Positions 35,721-44,223 of a DNA stretch of 46,098 nt are shown piece after piece. Within the stretch, counting starts at the first letter, position 1. The number at the start of each line of letters is the position of its first letter. The notes under the pieces are model-generated. The model ran no database searches. It was given only the letters and a program-made list of their open reading frames with translations, and had not been told where the DNA came from. A program made the translations under genes and the position numbers. Source of the stretch: Chersky-840 sp036511675. Lineage in GTDB: Bacteria; Actinomycetota; Acidimicrobiia; Acidimicrobiales; UBA8190. The DNA lies in the NCBI GenBank assembly GCA_036511675.1, contig DATCBU010000007.1, forward strand, positions 1 through 46,098, in the 5' to 3' direction.

Positions 35721-36575
35721 TTGACGGCCCGGGTCCTCGACGGCGAGGCCCTGGCGGCGCGCTTTCGGGCCGAGATCACCGATCGGGTGGCGCGGCTGCG
35801 GTCCGAGGGCATCCAACCCGGGCTGGGCACCATCCTCGTGGGCGACGACACCCCCAGCGAGCGCTACGTGGCGTTGAAGCACGCCGACTGCAAGGAGGTC
35901 GGCATCGCCTCGGTGCACGAGCACCTGCCCGCCGAGACGAGCCAGGAGGAGCTCGAAGCGGTGATCCGCCGGTTCAACGCCGATCCCGCCGTCCACGCCT
36001 ACCTCGTCCAGCTCCCGCTGCCCAAGGGCCTCGACGAGGAGGCCGCCATGCTGCAGATGGACGACGCCAAGGACGTCGACGGACTGCACCCCGTCAACCT
36101 GGGGCGGCTGGTGATGGGGACGCCGGGGCCCCTGCCGTGCACCCCGGCGGGCATCATCGAGCTCCTCCACGCCTACGACGTGCCCGTGGAAGGGCGCCAC
36201 GTGGTCGTCATCGGTCGGGGCATCACGATCGGCCGCCCCCTGGCCCTGCTCCTGGCCCTCAAGCGCCCGGGGTGCAACGCCGCGGTCACCGTGGTGCACA
36301 CGGGCGTGGCCAACCTCGCCGAGCACGTCCGACGGGCCGACATCGTGGTGGCCGCGGCCGGCTCGCCCGGGCTGGTCACCCCCGACATGGTCAGGCCCGG
36401 CGCGGCTGTGGTGGGCGCCGGCACGACCTGGGAGGGCCGCAAGGTCCTGTCCGACGTCGAGGCGTCGGTGGCCGAGGTGGCCGGATGGATGACACCCCGG
36501 ATCGGGGGGGTGGGCCCCATGACGCGGGCCATGCTCCTGCGCAACGCCGTGCGCGCTGCCGAGCGCAGCGCCTAG
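35721..36575 (+). CDS. folD: Methylenetetrahydrofolate dehydrogenase / methenyl-THF cyclohydrolase
   Basis: FolD interconverts 5,10-methylene-THF and 10-formyl-THF and supplies PurN and PurH. The 284-residue protein starts at TTG 35721 (TARVLDGEALA), six bases after GAGGGG. SERYVALKHADC contains the catalytic Tyr and Lys; LPLPKG, KDVDGLHPVN, PCTPAGI, GRGITIGRPLALL and GGVGPMT are present. The GRG(I/V)T form is the actinobacterial variant. It ends within a triplicated 12-base repeat (36564-36599) carrying successive stop codons. Confidence 0.95.
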   Translation: MTARVLDGEALAARFRAEITDRVARLRSEGIQPGLGTILVGDDTPSERYVALKHADCKEVGIASVHEHLPAETSQEELEAVIRRFNADPAVHAYLVQLPLPKGLDEEAAMLQMDDAKDVDGLHPVNLGRLVMGTPGPLPCTPAGIIELLHAYDVPVEGRHVVVIGRGITIGRPLALLLALKRPGCNAAVTVVHTGVANLAEHVRRADIVVAAAGSPGLVTPDMVRPGAAVVGAGTTWEGRKVLSDVEASVAEVAGWMTPRIGGVGPMTRAMLLRNAVRAAERSA

Positions 36576-36599
36576 CGCAGCGCCTAACGCAGCGCCTGG
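36564..36599 (+). repeat. Triplicated 12-base repeat across the folD stop codon
   Basis: CGCAGCGCCTAG (36564-36575), CGCAGCGCCTAA (36576-36587) and CGCAGCGCCTGG (36588-36599) are in tandem. The first copy ends with the folD TAG, the second with an in-frame TAA. A readthrough would add only RSA before stopping again. Confidence 0.9.
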
Positions 36600-36645
36600 C
36601 GCCGCTCCCCAGGCGCGGGCCAGGGACTACGGAACCGCCCGGCAC

Positions 36646-36660
36646 TACAATGACCTGGTC
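36646..36660 (+). promoter_or_regulatory. Candidate leaderless promoter of metF
   Basis: TACAAT (36646-36651), close to TATAAT, ends nine bases before ATG 36661. No Shine-Dalgarno is present. Confidence 0.5.
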
Positions 36661-37527
36661 ATGGCCTTGATCTCGGAGATGCTCGAGCGCGGTGCCACCT
36701 ACTCGTTCGAGTTCTTCCCGCCCAAGAACGACGCCGAGCAGGCCACCTTGGTCCGGACCCTGCGCGAGCTCGAGCCCCTGGGGCCGTCGTTCGTATCGGT
36801 GACCTACCGGGGGGGCCGCGAGTCCCGACAGCGCACCCACGACCTGGTGGCGGGGATGCTGCGCACCACCGCGCTCACCCCCATGGCCCATCTCGTGTGC
36901 GTCGCCCACACCCGCTTGGAGCTGGCCGAGATCCTGGTGTCGTTCCGCAAGGCGGGCGTGGAGAACCTCATGGCCCTGGGGGGCGACCCCCCCACGGACC
37001 CCTCGGCCGGGCCCGGTGAGCTGCTGCACGCCGTCGATCTCGTCGAGCTGGCCCGGGCCATCGGGGGGTTCTCGATCGGCGTGGCCGCCCACCCGGCGGG
37101 CCACCCGGCGTCACCCGACATGCGATCGGACCGGGACCTGCTCGCCGCCAAGCTCCGCCTGGCGGACTTCGGCGTCACACAGTTCTTCTTCGATGTCGAC
37201 GAATACGTCGGGCTGATGCGGGACCTGGCGGCGCGGGGTGTGCACACCCCGGTCCTGCCCGGGATCATGCCCGTGACGGCCCTGCGGTCGGTGCCCCGGA
37301 TGGCCGAGATGGGCGCCGCCCTCCCGGCCTGGGCCGTGGCCCGCCTCGAAGACGCGTCGGCCCGGGGCGGGGACGAGGCGGTGCGCCAGGCCGGGGTGGC
37401 CATGGCGACCGAGCTGTGCGAGAAGCTGCTCGAGGCGGGCGCGCCGGGCCTGCACTTCTACACGCTCAACCGCTCGAACGCCACCCGCGAGATCTACGCC
37501 GCGTTGGGGTTGTCGGCGAACGCTTAG
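36661..37527 (+). CDS. metF: Methylenetetrahydrofolate reductase
   Basis: MetF reduces 5,10-methylene-THF to 5-methyl-THF for methionine synthesis. The 288-residue TIM-barrel protein starts MALISEMLERG; YSFEFFPPKN holds the catalytic Glu, LALGGDPP the flavin-contacting Asp, and FGVTQFFFD the substrate-binding Gln. The end FYTLNRSNATREIY is diagnostic. The TAG stop (37525-37527) also forms the first half of the icd -10 hexamer. FolD upstream makes its substrate, so the pair forms a one-carbon unit. Confidence 0.95.
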   Translation: MALISEMLERGATYSFEFFPPKNDAEQATLVRTLRELEPLGPSFVSVTYRGGRESRQRTHDLVAGMLRTTALTPMAHLVCVAHTRLELAEILVSFRKAGVENLMALGGDPPTDPSAGPGELLHAVDLVELARAIGGFSIGVAAHPAGHPASPDMRSDRDLLAAKLRLADFGVTQFFFDVDEYVGLMRDLAARGVHTPVLPGIMPVTALRSVPRMAEMGAALPAWAVARLEDASARGGDEAVRQAGVAMATELCEKLLEAGAPGLHFYTLNRSNATREIYAALGLSANA

Positions 37528-37538
37528 GCTCGCTGGAC
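37525..37538 (+). promoter_or_regulatory. Candidate leaderless promoter of icd, sharing the metF stop codon
   Basis: TAGGCT (37525-37530) begins with the metF TAG and ends eight bases before ATG 37539. No Shine-Dalgarno is present. Confidence 0.5.
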
Positions 37539-38735
37539 ATGGCACAGCGCATCACCATGAGTCCCGATGGGACCCTGCAGGTTCCCGACGAGCCCATCAT
37601 CCCCTTCATCGAGGGTGACGGGACCGGCGTCGACATCTGGCCCGCCTCGCGCCTCGTCTTCGATGCCGCGGCGGCCAAGCACGGCCAGAAGATCGCCTGG
37701 AAGGAGGTCCTGGCGGGGGAGAAGGCCTTCAAAGAGACCGGTGACTGGCTCCCCGACAAGACCGTCGAGGCCTTCCGCGAGCACCTCATCGGCATCAAGG
37801 GCCCGCTCACCACGCCCATCGGCGGGGGGATTCGCTCGCTCAACGTGGCCCTGCGCCAGATCCTCGACCTCTACGTCTGCCTGCGCCCCGTGCGCTGGTT
37901 CACCGGGGTTCCCTCGCCGGTGCTGCGTCCCGAGAAGGTCGACATGGTGATCTTCCGGGAGAACACCGAGGACGTGTACGCCGGCCTCGAAGTCCAGGCC
38001 GGCACCCCCGAGGCCGAGCGCCTCGCCGCGTTCCTGCGCGACGAGCTGGGGTGGGAGATCCGGCCCCAGTCGGGCATCGGGATCAAGCCCATCTCCGAGT
38101 TCGGGTCCAAGCGCCTCGTGCGCGCCGCCATCCAGTACGCGTTGGGCCATGACCGCAAGAGCGTCACGCTGGTGCACAAGGGCAACATCCAGAAGTTCAC
38201 TGAGGGCGCCTTCCGCAACTGGGGCTACGACCTCGTGCGCGAGGAATTCTCCGACGTGGCCGTGGGCTGGGACGACTGTGACGGCAAGCCCGGCGACAAG
38301 GTGCTCGTGAAGGACACGATCGCCGACATCACCCTGCAGCAGGTCCTCACCCGGCCCGAGGACTTCGACGTGATCGCCACCACCAACCTCAACGGGGACT
38401 ACCTGTCGGACGCGTTGGCCGCCCAGGTCGGCGGCATCGGCATCGCCCCGGGCGGGAACATCAACTACGTCACCGGCCACGGCATCTTCGAGGCGACACA
38501 CGGCACCGCACCCAAGTACGCCGGCCAGGACAAGGTCAACCCCGGCTCGTTGATCCTCTCCGGGGTGCTCATGTTCGAGCACCTGGGCTGGGCCGGGGCC
38601 GCCGCCGACATCGTGCGGGCGCTGGAGGCCACCATCGCCGACAAGATCGTCACCTACGACTTCGCCCGGCTGATGGACGGCGCCACCGAGGTGAAGTGTT
38701 CGGAGTTCGCCGCCGCCATCGTCGACCGCCTCTAA
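37539..38735 (+). CDS. icd: Isocitrate dehydrogenase, NADP-dependent (E. coli type)
   Basis: Icd decarboxylates isocitrate to 2-oxoglutarate. The 398-residue protein is the dimeric bacterial type, with IRSLNVALRQ carrying Ser100 (equivalent to the regulatory Ser113 of E. coli), FRENTEDVYAG, and the coenzyme loop HGTAPKYAGQDK with Lys326-Tyr327, the pair that reads NADP. Many actinobacteria such as Streptomyces use the unrelated monomeric enzyme, so the dimeric form is informative. ATG 37539 is supported by a -10 element eight bases upstream. mdh follows directly. Confidence 0.95.
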   Translation: MAQRITMSPDGTLQVPDEPIIPFIEGDGTGVDIWPASRLVFDAAAAKHGQKIAWKEVLAGEKAFKETGDWLPDKTVEAFREHLIGIKGPLTTPIGGGIRSLNVALRQILDLYVCLRPVRWFTGVPSPVLRPEKVDMVIFRENTEDVYAGLEVQAGTPEAERLAAFLRDELGWEIRPQSGIGIKPISEFGSKRLVRAAIQYALGHDRKSVTLVHKGNIQKFTEGAFRNWGYDLVREEFSDVAVGWDDCDGKPGDKVLVKDTIADITLQQVLTRPEDFDVIATTNLNGDYLSDALAAQVGGIGIAPGGNINYVTGHGIFEATHGTAPKYAGQDKVNPGSLILSGVLMFEHLGWAGAAADIVRALEATIADKIVTYDFARLMDGATEVKCSEFAAAIVDRL

Positions 38736-38742
38736 CAGCCGG

Positions 38743-38756
38743 TAGCCTCGGCATCC
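38743..38756 (+). promoter_or_regulatory. Candidate leaderless promoter of mdh
   Basis: TAGCCT (38743-38748) ends eight bases before ATG 38757. It is the same hexamer as before glmS. No Shine-Dalgarno is present. Confidence 0.5.
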
Positions 38757-39749
38757 ATGTCCCCGTCGAAGACCCCAGTCCACGTCACCGTCACCGGCGC
38801 CGCCGGGCAGATCGGCTATTCGCTGTTGTTCCGCATCGCCTCGGGACAGATGTTCGGCGCCGAGCAGCCCGTGGTGCTGCGCCTGCTCGAGATCGAGCCG
38901 GCCATGAGCGCGCTCCAGGGCGTGGTGATGGAGCTCGACGACTGCGCCTTCCCACTCCTGGTCGGCATCGAGCCCACCGCCGACGCCAAGACCGCGTTCG
39001 ACGGCACCTCGTGGGCTCTGTTGGTGGGCTCGATCCCCCGCAAGGCAGGGATGGAGCGCAACGACCTCCTGACCATCAACGGCGGCATCTTCGGGCCCCA
39101 GGGTGAGGCCATCGCCGCCCATGCCGCCTCGGACGTGCGGGTGCTGGTGGTGGGCAACCCGTGCAACACCAACTGCCTCATCGCCCGGGCGCACGCCACG
39201 GAGATCCCCGACGACCGGTTCTTCGCCATGACCCGTCTCGACCAGAACCGGGCCCAGAGCCTCCTGGCGCGCCAAGCGGGTGTGCCGGTGACCTCGGTCA
39301 CGGGCGTGGCCATCTGGGGCAACCACTCCTCCACCCAGTACCCCGACTTCGAGAACGCCCGCATCGACGGCAAGCCTGTTCCCGACGTGATCGACGACGA
39401 GGCGTGGCTCCGCGGTGAGTTCATCGCCACGGTCCAGCAGCGCGGTGCGCAGATCATCGAGGCGCGCGGGGCATCGTCGGCGGCTTCGGCCGCCAACGCC
39501 GTGGTCGACTCGGTGCGCAGCATCGTCACGCCCACGGCCAAGGGCGACTGCGTGTCCCTGGCGGTGGTGTCCCACGGCGAGTACGGCGCGCCCGAGGGCC
39601 TCGTCTTCGGGTTCCCTGTCCGATCCGACGCCACGACGTGGCATGTGGTGGAGGGTCTCGGCCACAGCGACTTCGCGGCCGACCGCATCCGCGCCACCAC
39701 CGAAGAGCTCGAGTCCGAGCGCGCCGCGGTGCGCCACCTTCTGGGCTGA
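38757..39749 (+). CDS. mdh: Malate dehydrogenase
   Basis: Mdh oxidises malate to oxaloacetate with NAD. The 330-residue protein begins with the nucleotide motif VTGAAGQIGYSLLFRIASG, has the mobile loop RKAGMERNDLL (usual RGPGMERKDLL), the catalytic pair Asp162 (RLDQNRA) and His190 (NHSSTQYPD), and VFGFPV near the C-terminus. This is the actinobacterial/cytosolic-like MDH group. It has its own -10 element despite following icd by 21 bases. It converges on the minus-strand small gene downstream. Confidence 0.96.
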   Translation: MSPSKTPVHVTVTGAAGQIGYSLLFRIASGQMFGAEQPVVLRLLEIEPAMSALQGVVMELDDCAFPLLVGIEPTADAKTAFDGTSWALLVGSIPRKAGMERNDLLTINGGIFGPQGEAIAAHAASDVRVLVVGNPCNTNCLIARAHATEIPDDRFFAMTRLDQNRAQSLLARQAGVPVTSVTGVAIWGNHSSTQYPDFENARIDGKPVPDVIDDEAWLRGEFIATVQQRGAQIIEARGASSAASAANAVVDSVRSIVTPTAKGDCVSLAVVSHGEYGAPEGLVFGFPVRSDATTWHVVEGLGHSDFAADRIRATTEELESERAAVRHLLG

Positions 39750-39802
39750 CCGTCACCACCCGTGCCCGACGCCCGCGCCGGGCCGCGAGGCGATGTGGTG
39801 AA

Positions 39803-40030
39803 TCAGACGGTTGCGGGTACCGCCGGTTGCGGGATGTCGATTCCCATGCGCTGGAGGAAGGCGAGCTTCCGTGCCAGAGACTGACGCCAGGCCGAGAGGT
39901 CGGCTTCGTAGTGGGCCCGATCACCCTCTTCGTACGCATGTTCCAACTCGTCGAATGCAGCATCCTCCGCGTCGAGCAACTCGCGGTAGCGACGGAGGGC
40001 CTGGTCGTCCAGCACGCCGGGCACGGTCAC
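39803..40030 (-). CDS. Small hypothetical protein, 75 residues
   Basis: I do not recognise this family. The product is strongly helical in appearance and charged (many Glu, Asp, Arg), with a likely coiled-coil or helical hairpin from about residue 8 to 60 (DDQALRRYRELLDAEDAAF and HYEADLSAWRQSLARKLAF) and a Pro-rich tail IDIPQPAVPATV. It has no membrane segment or cysteine. Evidence that it is real: GTG 40030 is preceded by GGGAGG four to six bases away, and a TACAGT -10 lies 50 bases upstream. Its role cannot be inferred; it lies alone between mdh and the SCP2-like gene. Confidence 0.65.
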   Translation of the reverse strand: MTVPGVLDDQALRRYRELLDAEDAAFDELEHAYEEGDRAHYEADLSAWRQSLARKLAFLQRMGIDIPQPAVPATV

Positions 40031-40079
40031 GGAACCTCCCCTCGTCGGCCCTCTGTTCGAGAGCCGTTCCTCGTGTCCG

Positions 40080-40085
40080 ACTGTA
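40080..40085 (-). promoter_or_regulatory. Candidate -10 of the small hypothetical gene
   Basis: On the minus strand 40085 to 40080 reads TACAGT. It would start transcription near 40073 and leave a leader of about 43 bases containing the GGGAGG ribosome site. No good -35 is seen. Confidence 0.35.
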
Positions 40086-40099
40086 CCCCCGTGGCGCGC

Positions 40100-40504
40100 T
40101 CAGTACTCGGTGAGATCCCGCAGCTTTTCGAGATGTGGTTGGACCTCGGCGAGCACCGCCTGCGCCTCGGCCAGGACCGACAGGTCCCCCCTGACCCGCA
40201 CCCGGCCCGCAGCGATGGCCTCGCCCGGGGCGAGCTCGCCGGCCGCCATGGCCACGGCGTCGGCCCAGGTCAGGCGGATGGTCACCTCGGCGTCCTGCCC
40301 ATCGGCGCCGGTCATGGTGACGCGTCCCTCCACGACGCGCAGGGTGGTGTGGACGTCGCCGTCCGGCCCCCCGGTCACCACCTGACCCATGCTGAAGCGC
40401 CCGTCGCGCACCGCCAGGCCCGCCTCGGGGCCCGGGGGGGCGATGACGACGTCGACCAGGGCGTGATTGAAGGCGTCGACCCACTCCGGACCGAGAAACC
40501 GCAT
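40100..40504 (-). CDS. SCP2 sterol-carrier-like domain protein
   Basis: The 134-residue protein resembles the small SCP2 lipid-binding fold: VVTGGPDGDVHTTLRVVEGRV, then AEVTIRLTWADAVAMAAGE and AIAAGRVRVRGDLSVL, which is the typical strand-helix-strand ending where the domain closes over its ligand. It is probably a soluble lipid or acyl-CoA binder; ligand unknown. ATG 40504 is 51 bases after sdhB on the same strand, so it may be the last gene of the sdh operon. The longer open frame upstream is Arg/Pro-rich shadow sequence. Confidence 0.72.
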   Translation of the reverse strand: MRFLGPEWVDAFNHALVDVVIAPPGPEAGLAVRDGRFSMGQVVTGGPDGDVHTTLRVVEGRVTMTGADGQDAEVTIRLTWADAVAMAAGELAPGEAIAAGRVRVRGDLSVLAEAQAVLAEVQPHLEKLRDLTEY

Positions 40505-40554
40505 CACGGGCGCGCCGTGCCCGACGATCCTGTCATGCCGGGTGACCCCGACAC

Positions 40555-41400
40555 TCAGGCGTGGTCGGAGGCCGCCGGCGGGCGGGTGGGCTCTTCCTGA
40601 CGGGTTGGCGCGTACTGACCGGGCGCGTCGAGCGCGGCCTCGACGGCGGTGCGCTTGGTCCGGCGCAGGATCTTGCGACCCAGCCACGCCACGGGGTCAT
40701 AGGACGAGTCCACGACCCGCTCTTTCAACGGGATGATGGCGTTGTCGGTGATCTTGATGTGCTCGGGGCACACCTCGGTGCAGCACTTGGTGATGTTGCA
40801 CATGCCCAGCCCCATGCGCTGGCGCAGGAGCTCGCGCCGGTCGTCGGTGTCGAGGGGGTGCGACTCGAGCTCCATGAAGCGGATGAACATGCGTGGCCCG
40901 GCGTAGGAGGCCTTGTTGTCCTCGTGGTCCCGGATGACATGGCACACGTCCTGGCACATGAAGCACTCGATGCACTTGCGGAACTCCTGACCGCGCTCGA
41001 TGTCGATCTGCTGCATGCGGTAGGTGCCGTCGGCCTCGGGCTCGCGGGGCTTCAAGGGGGGGACCTGGCGGGCCATGACGTAGTTGAACGACACGTCGGT
41101 GACCAGGTCGCGGATGATGGGGAAGGCGCGCATGGGCGCCACCACCACGGGCTCGCCCTCGGGCAGCACGTCCATCCGGGTCATGCACATGAGCTTGGGC
41201 AAGCCGTTGATCTCGGCCGAGCACGAGCCGCATTTGCCCGCCTTGCAGTTCCACCGGCACGCCAGGTCCGGCGCCGGCCCGGCCTGGATGCGGTGGATCA
41301 CGTCCAGGACCACCTCACCCTCGACGGCGGGCATGACGTACTCGGTGAACGTGCCACCCCCCTCGTCTCCCCGCCACACCCGCATCGTCACGTCGGCCAT
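40555..41400 (-). CDS. sdhB: Succinate dehydrogenase / fumarate reductase iron-sulfur subunit
   Basis: SdhB carries electrons from FAD to quinone. The 281-residue protein has all three cluster sites: 2Fe-2S C52, C57, C60, C72; 4Fe-4S C143, C146, C149, C153; 3Fe-4S C201, C207, C211. An extra Cys (C48) precedes the first cluster. The C-terminal 30 residues are Pro/Ala-rich and not conserved. ATG 41400 shares one base with the sdhA stop (TGATG). The order sdhC-sdhA-sdhB resembles M. tuberculosis Sdh1 (Rv0249c-Rv0247c). Confidence 0.95.
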   Translation of the reverse strand: MADVTMRVWRGDEGGGTFTEYVMPAVEGEVVLDVIHRIQAGPAPDLACRWNCKAGKCGSCSAEINGLPKLMCMTRMDVLPEGEPVVVAPMRAFPIIRDLVTDVSFNYVMARQVPPLKPREPEADGTYRMQQIDIERGQEFRKCIECFMCQDVCHVIRDHEDNKASYAGPRMFIRFMELESHPLDTDDRRELLRQRMGLGMCNITKCCTEVCPEHIKITDNAIIPLKERVVDSSYDPVAWLGRKILRRTKRTAVEAALDAPGQYAPTRQEEPTRPPAASDHA

Positions 41401-43220
41401 CAGTGAGGCTCCTCCTCGAAGAGCTCTTTGAGCTCCGCCGGCATCTCGAGCAGTGGCTCGGGCTCGAGCGTGTAGCGCCCCTCCGCGTCGATGCGTTGCA
41501 CCAGGTTGACCTTCCCGAACTCGGGATCGGGTGACGGGTAGTCCTCGCGGGTGTGGCCCCCTCTGCTCTCTCGTCGTTCGAGGGCCCCCTTGGCCACCAG
41601 ACGGGAGGTGGTGAGCATGGACGGGATGTCGGTGGCGAGGTTCCAACCGGGGTTGTAGGCGGGCCCGCCCGACACCGACAGCTTCTGGGCCCGCTCGCTC
41701 AATGTGTCGAGCTCGTCGAGCGCCTGGCGCAACTCTCTGTCGGTCCGGATGATGCCCACCAGCTCCTGCATCATCTGTTGGAGGTCGTGTTGGAGGTCAT
41801 AGGGGCTCTCGCCACCGTCGCGCCCGAAGGGCGCCTCGGCCTCGGCCACCACCCCCGCCACCTCGGCCGCATCGGCACCGTGCGGAGCGCTGCGGCCCTG
41901 AGCGAACTCCGCCGCGGCCATGCCCGCCCGGCGGCCGAACACGAGGAGGTCCGACAGCGAGTTTCCCCCCAGCCGGTTGGCCCCGTGCATGCCCCCGGCC
42001 ACTTCGCCCGCGGCGAACAGCCCCAGCACCGTGGACTGCTCGGTCTCGGCGTCGACGCGCACGCCCCCCATCATGTAATGGCAGGTGGGTCCCACTTCCA
42101 TGGGCTGCGCCGTGATGTCGACGCCGGCAAGCTCTTTGAACTGGTGGTACATCGACGGAAGGCGGCGGCGAATCTCGTCCGCGCTGCGCCGGGTGGCGAT
42201 GTCGAGGAACACCCCGCCGTGGGGCCCGCCCCGCCCCGCCTTCACCTCGGAGTTGATCGAGCGCGCCACCTCGTCGCGCGGCAGCAGCTCGGGGGGACGG
42301 CGGTTGTTGATGTGGTCGTCGTACCAGCGGTCCCCCTCCTCCTCGGTGTCGGCCGTCTCGGCCGCGAACATGGGGGGGATGTAGTCGAACATGAACCGCC
42401 GGCCCTCGGTGTTGCGCAGCACCCCGCCGTCGCCGCGCACCCCTTCGGTCACGAGGATGCCCCGCACCGACAGCGGCCACACCATGCCGGTGGGGTGGAA
42501 CTGCACGCACTCCATGTCGATCAGATCCGCACCCGCCCACGCCGCCATGGCGTGCCCGTCACCGGTGGATTCCCAGGAGTTCGAGGTGTACAGCCACGAC
42601 TTGCCGATGCTGCCCGTGGCGAGCACGAAGGCCTTGCCGGTGAAGCTCACCATCTCGCCGCTCGGTCGCCAGTACCCCACAGCCGTGGTCACCGAGCCGT
42701 CGGAGCCCTTGAGCAGCCGCAGGATCTTGCACTCCATGAACACGTCGATGTCGAGCGCGATGGCCCGCTGCTGCAGGGTCCGGATGAGCTCGAGCCCGGT
42801 ACGGTCGCCGACGTGGGCGAGCCGTGCGTAGCGGTGACCGCCGAAGTCACGCTGGAGGATGCGGCCGTCCTTGGTCCGGTCGAACAGCGCCCCCCAGCGC
42901 TCCAGCTCGTAGATGCGGTCGGGTGCCTCCTGGGCGTGCAACTGGGCCATGCGCCAGTTGTTGAGCATCTTCCCGCCCCGCATGGTGTCGCGGAAGTGCA
43001 CCTTCCAGTTGTCCTCGGACCACACGTTGCCCATGGCGGCCGCGGCGCCCCCCTCGGCCATCACGGTGTGAGCCTTGCCCAGCAACGACTTGCACACCAG
43101 GGCCGTGCGCTGTCCGAGCTCGCGGGCTTCGATGGCGGCCCGGAGCCCGGCACCGCCGGCGCCGATGACCACCACGTCGTAGTCGTGGCTCTCGTGGTCT
43201 TGACTCGCGTTCACAGGCAC
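41400..43220 (-). CDS. sdhA: Succinate dehydrogenase / fumarate reductase flavoprotein subunit
   Basis: SdhA oxidises succinate to fumarate on a covalently bound FAD. The 606-residue protein has the dinucleotide motif GAGGAGLRAAIEA, HTVMAEGGAAAAMGN with the FAD-linking His, FHPTGM, VRGDGGVLRN (catalytic Arg region, Asp where many have Glu) and GGMHGANRLGGNSLSDLLVFG. GTG 43220 is used; GTG 43214 two codons on is equally possible. It starts eight bases after sdhC. Sequence flavour (TVMAEGG, RGDGG) is closer to the Sdh1 type than to the E. coli enzyme; that judgement is from memory. Confidence 0.94.
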   Translation of the reverse strand: MPVNASQDHESHDYDVVVIGAGGAGLRAAIEARELGQRTALVCKSLLGKAHTVMAEGGAAAAMGNVWSEDNWKVHFRDTMRGGKMLNNWRMAQLHAQEAPDRIYELERWGALFDRTKDGRILQRDFGGHRYARLAHVGDRTGLELIRTLQQRAIALDIDVFMECKILRLLKGSDGSVTTAVGYWRPSGEMVSFTGKAFVLATGSIGKSWLYTSNSWESTGDGHAMAAWAGADLIDMECVQFHPTGMVWPLSVRGILVTEGVRGDGGVLRNTEGRRFMFDYIPPMFAAETADTEEEGDRWYDDHINNRRPPELLPRDEVARSINSEVKAGRGGPHGGVFLDIATRRSADEIRRRLPSMYHQFKELAGVDITAQPMEVGPTCHYMMGGVRVDAETEQSTVLGLFAAGEVAGGMHGANRLGGNSLSDLLVFGRRAGMAAAEFAQGRSAPHGADAAEVAGVVAEAEAPFGRDGGESPYDLQHDLQQMMQELVGIIRTDRELRQALDELDTLSERAQKLSVSGGPAYNPGWNLATDIPSMLTTSRLVAKGALERRESRGGHTREDYPSPDPEFGKVNLVQRIDAEGRYTLEPEPLLEMPAELKELFEEEPH

Positions 43221-43228
43221 AGGACCGC

Positions 43229-44056
43229 TCAGAAGATCTTGGGGTCGGTGAACGCGCCGCTCGCCACAAGCCGCACGTACAGGTCGGCCAAGGCCACCAT
43301 GGCCAGGCTGGCCCATGCGATCTGCATGTGCCGGGCGTTGAGAGGGGTGGCGAGCTTCCACAGCCGGTACCGGATGGGGTGCTTGGAGAACTCGTTGACC
43401 TGGCCGCCGCACAGATGACGACAGGCGTGACACGACGCCGTGTAGAGCCACAGCAAGGTGGCGTTGGCCACCAGGACGAGCGTGCCCACGCTGAGGCCGA
43501 TCCCACCGTCACCGGGAAGGCGGAAGGCCATGACGGCGTCGATGGTGAGGACCACGTTCAACACCAGGGCCAGCACGAAGAAGTAGCGGTGCAGGTTCTG
43601 CAGGATGAGCGGGAACCGCGTCTCACCGGTGTAGCGGCCGTGGCCGTCGGCCACCGCACACCCCGGGGGGGACTGCCAGAAGCCTCGGTAGTAGGCCTTG
43701 CGGTAGTAGTAACACGTGGCCCGGAACCCGCCCGGGATGACCAGCGCCAGCAGGCCCGGCGAGATCTTCCACCAATTGAGGGCGAAGCTCCCACCCGCCC
43801 CGTGCACACAGCTCCCGGTGAGGCACGGGGAGTACAGCGGGGAGATGAGGTCTCGGTGCGCGGCGGCACCCACGTAGTAGTGCGAGTTCTGGAACACGGC
43901 CCACGTGGTGTAGACGACGACGACGGTCAGAAACGCCACCGTGGCCGCCGGGCTGCGCCACCAGCCGTCCCGGCGCAGCGTGCGGACCTCGGGCCCGCCC
44001 CGCACCCCGCCCAGCTCGACCGGCACCGGCTTGAGATCCTGGAGTGTCGTACTCAC
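43229..44056 (-). CDS. sdhC: Succinate dehydrogenase membrane anchor, five-helix type
   Basis: The 275-residue integral membrane protein has five likely transmembrane helices (about residues 37-55, 95-113, 158-178, 187-207 and 245-265) and several His residues suited to haem ligation (LHRYFFV, SCHACRH). It resembles the single-subunit anchor of M. tuberculosis Sdh1 rather than the paired SdhC/SdhD. GGAGG lies eight bases before GTG 44056; the open frame upstream to 44137 is not conserved. It heads the minus-strand operon sdhC-sdhA-sdhB-SCP2-like gene. Confidence 0.86.
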   Translation of the reverse strand: MSTTLQDLKPVPVELGGVRGGPEVRTLRRDGWWRSPAATVAFLTVVVVYTTWAVFQNSHYYVGAAAHRDLISPLYSPCLTGSCVHGAGGSFALNWWKISPGLLALVIPGGFRATCYYYRKAYYRGFWQSPPGCAVADGHGRYTGETRFPLILQNLHRYFFVLALVLNVVLTIDAVMAFRLPGDGGIGLSVGTLVLVANATLLWLYTASCHACRHLCGGQVNEFSKHPIRYRLWKLATPLNARHMQIAWASLAMVALADLYVRLVASGAFTDPKIF

Positions 44057-44223
44057 GCGCTCTTGTCCTCCATCCCATCTGCCGGCCCCGAATCTGCCGA
44101 CTTCCCATGTGACGGCGCGCGCGGCCACCCCTGACACTTCGCACCGGCCCGGGTCGCCGCTGTCCGGTCGGACGCTGCGACGCTCCCGGGCTCTGACGGC
44201 TGATCATCTTTCCACTTCGGAGG

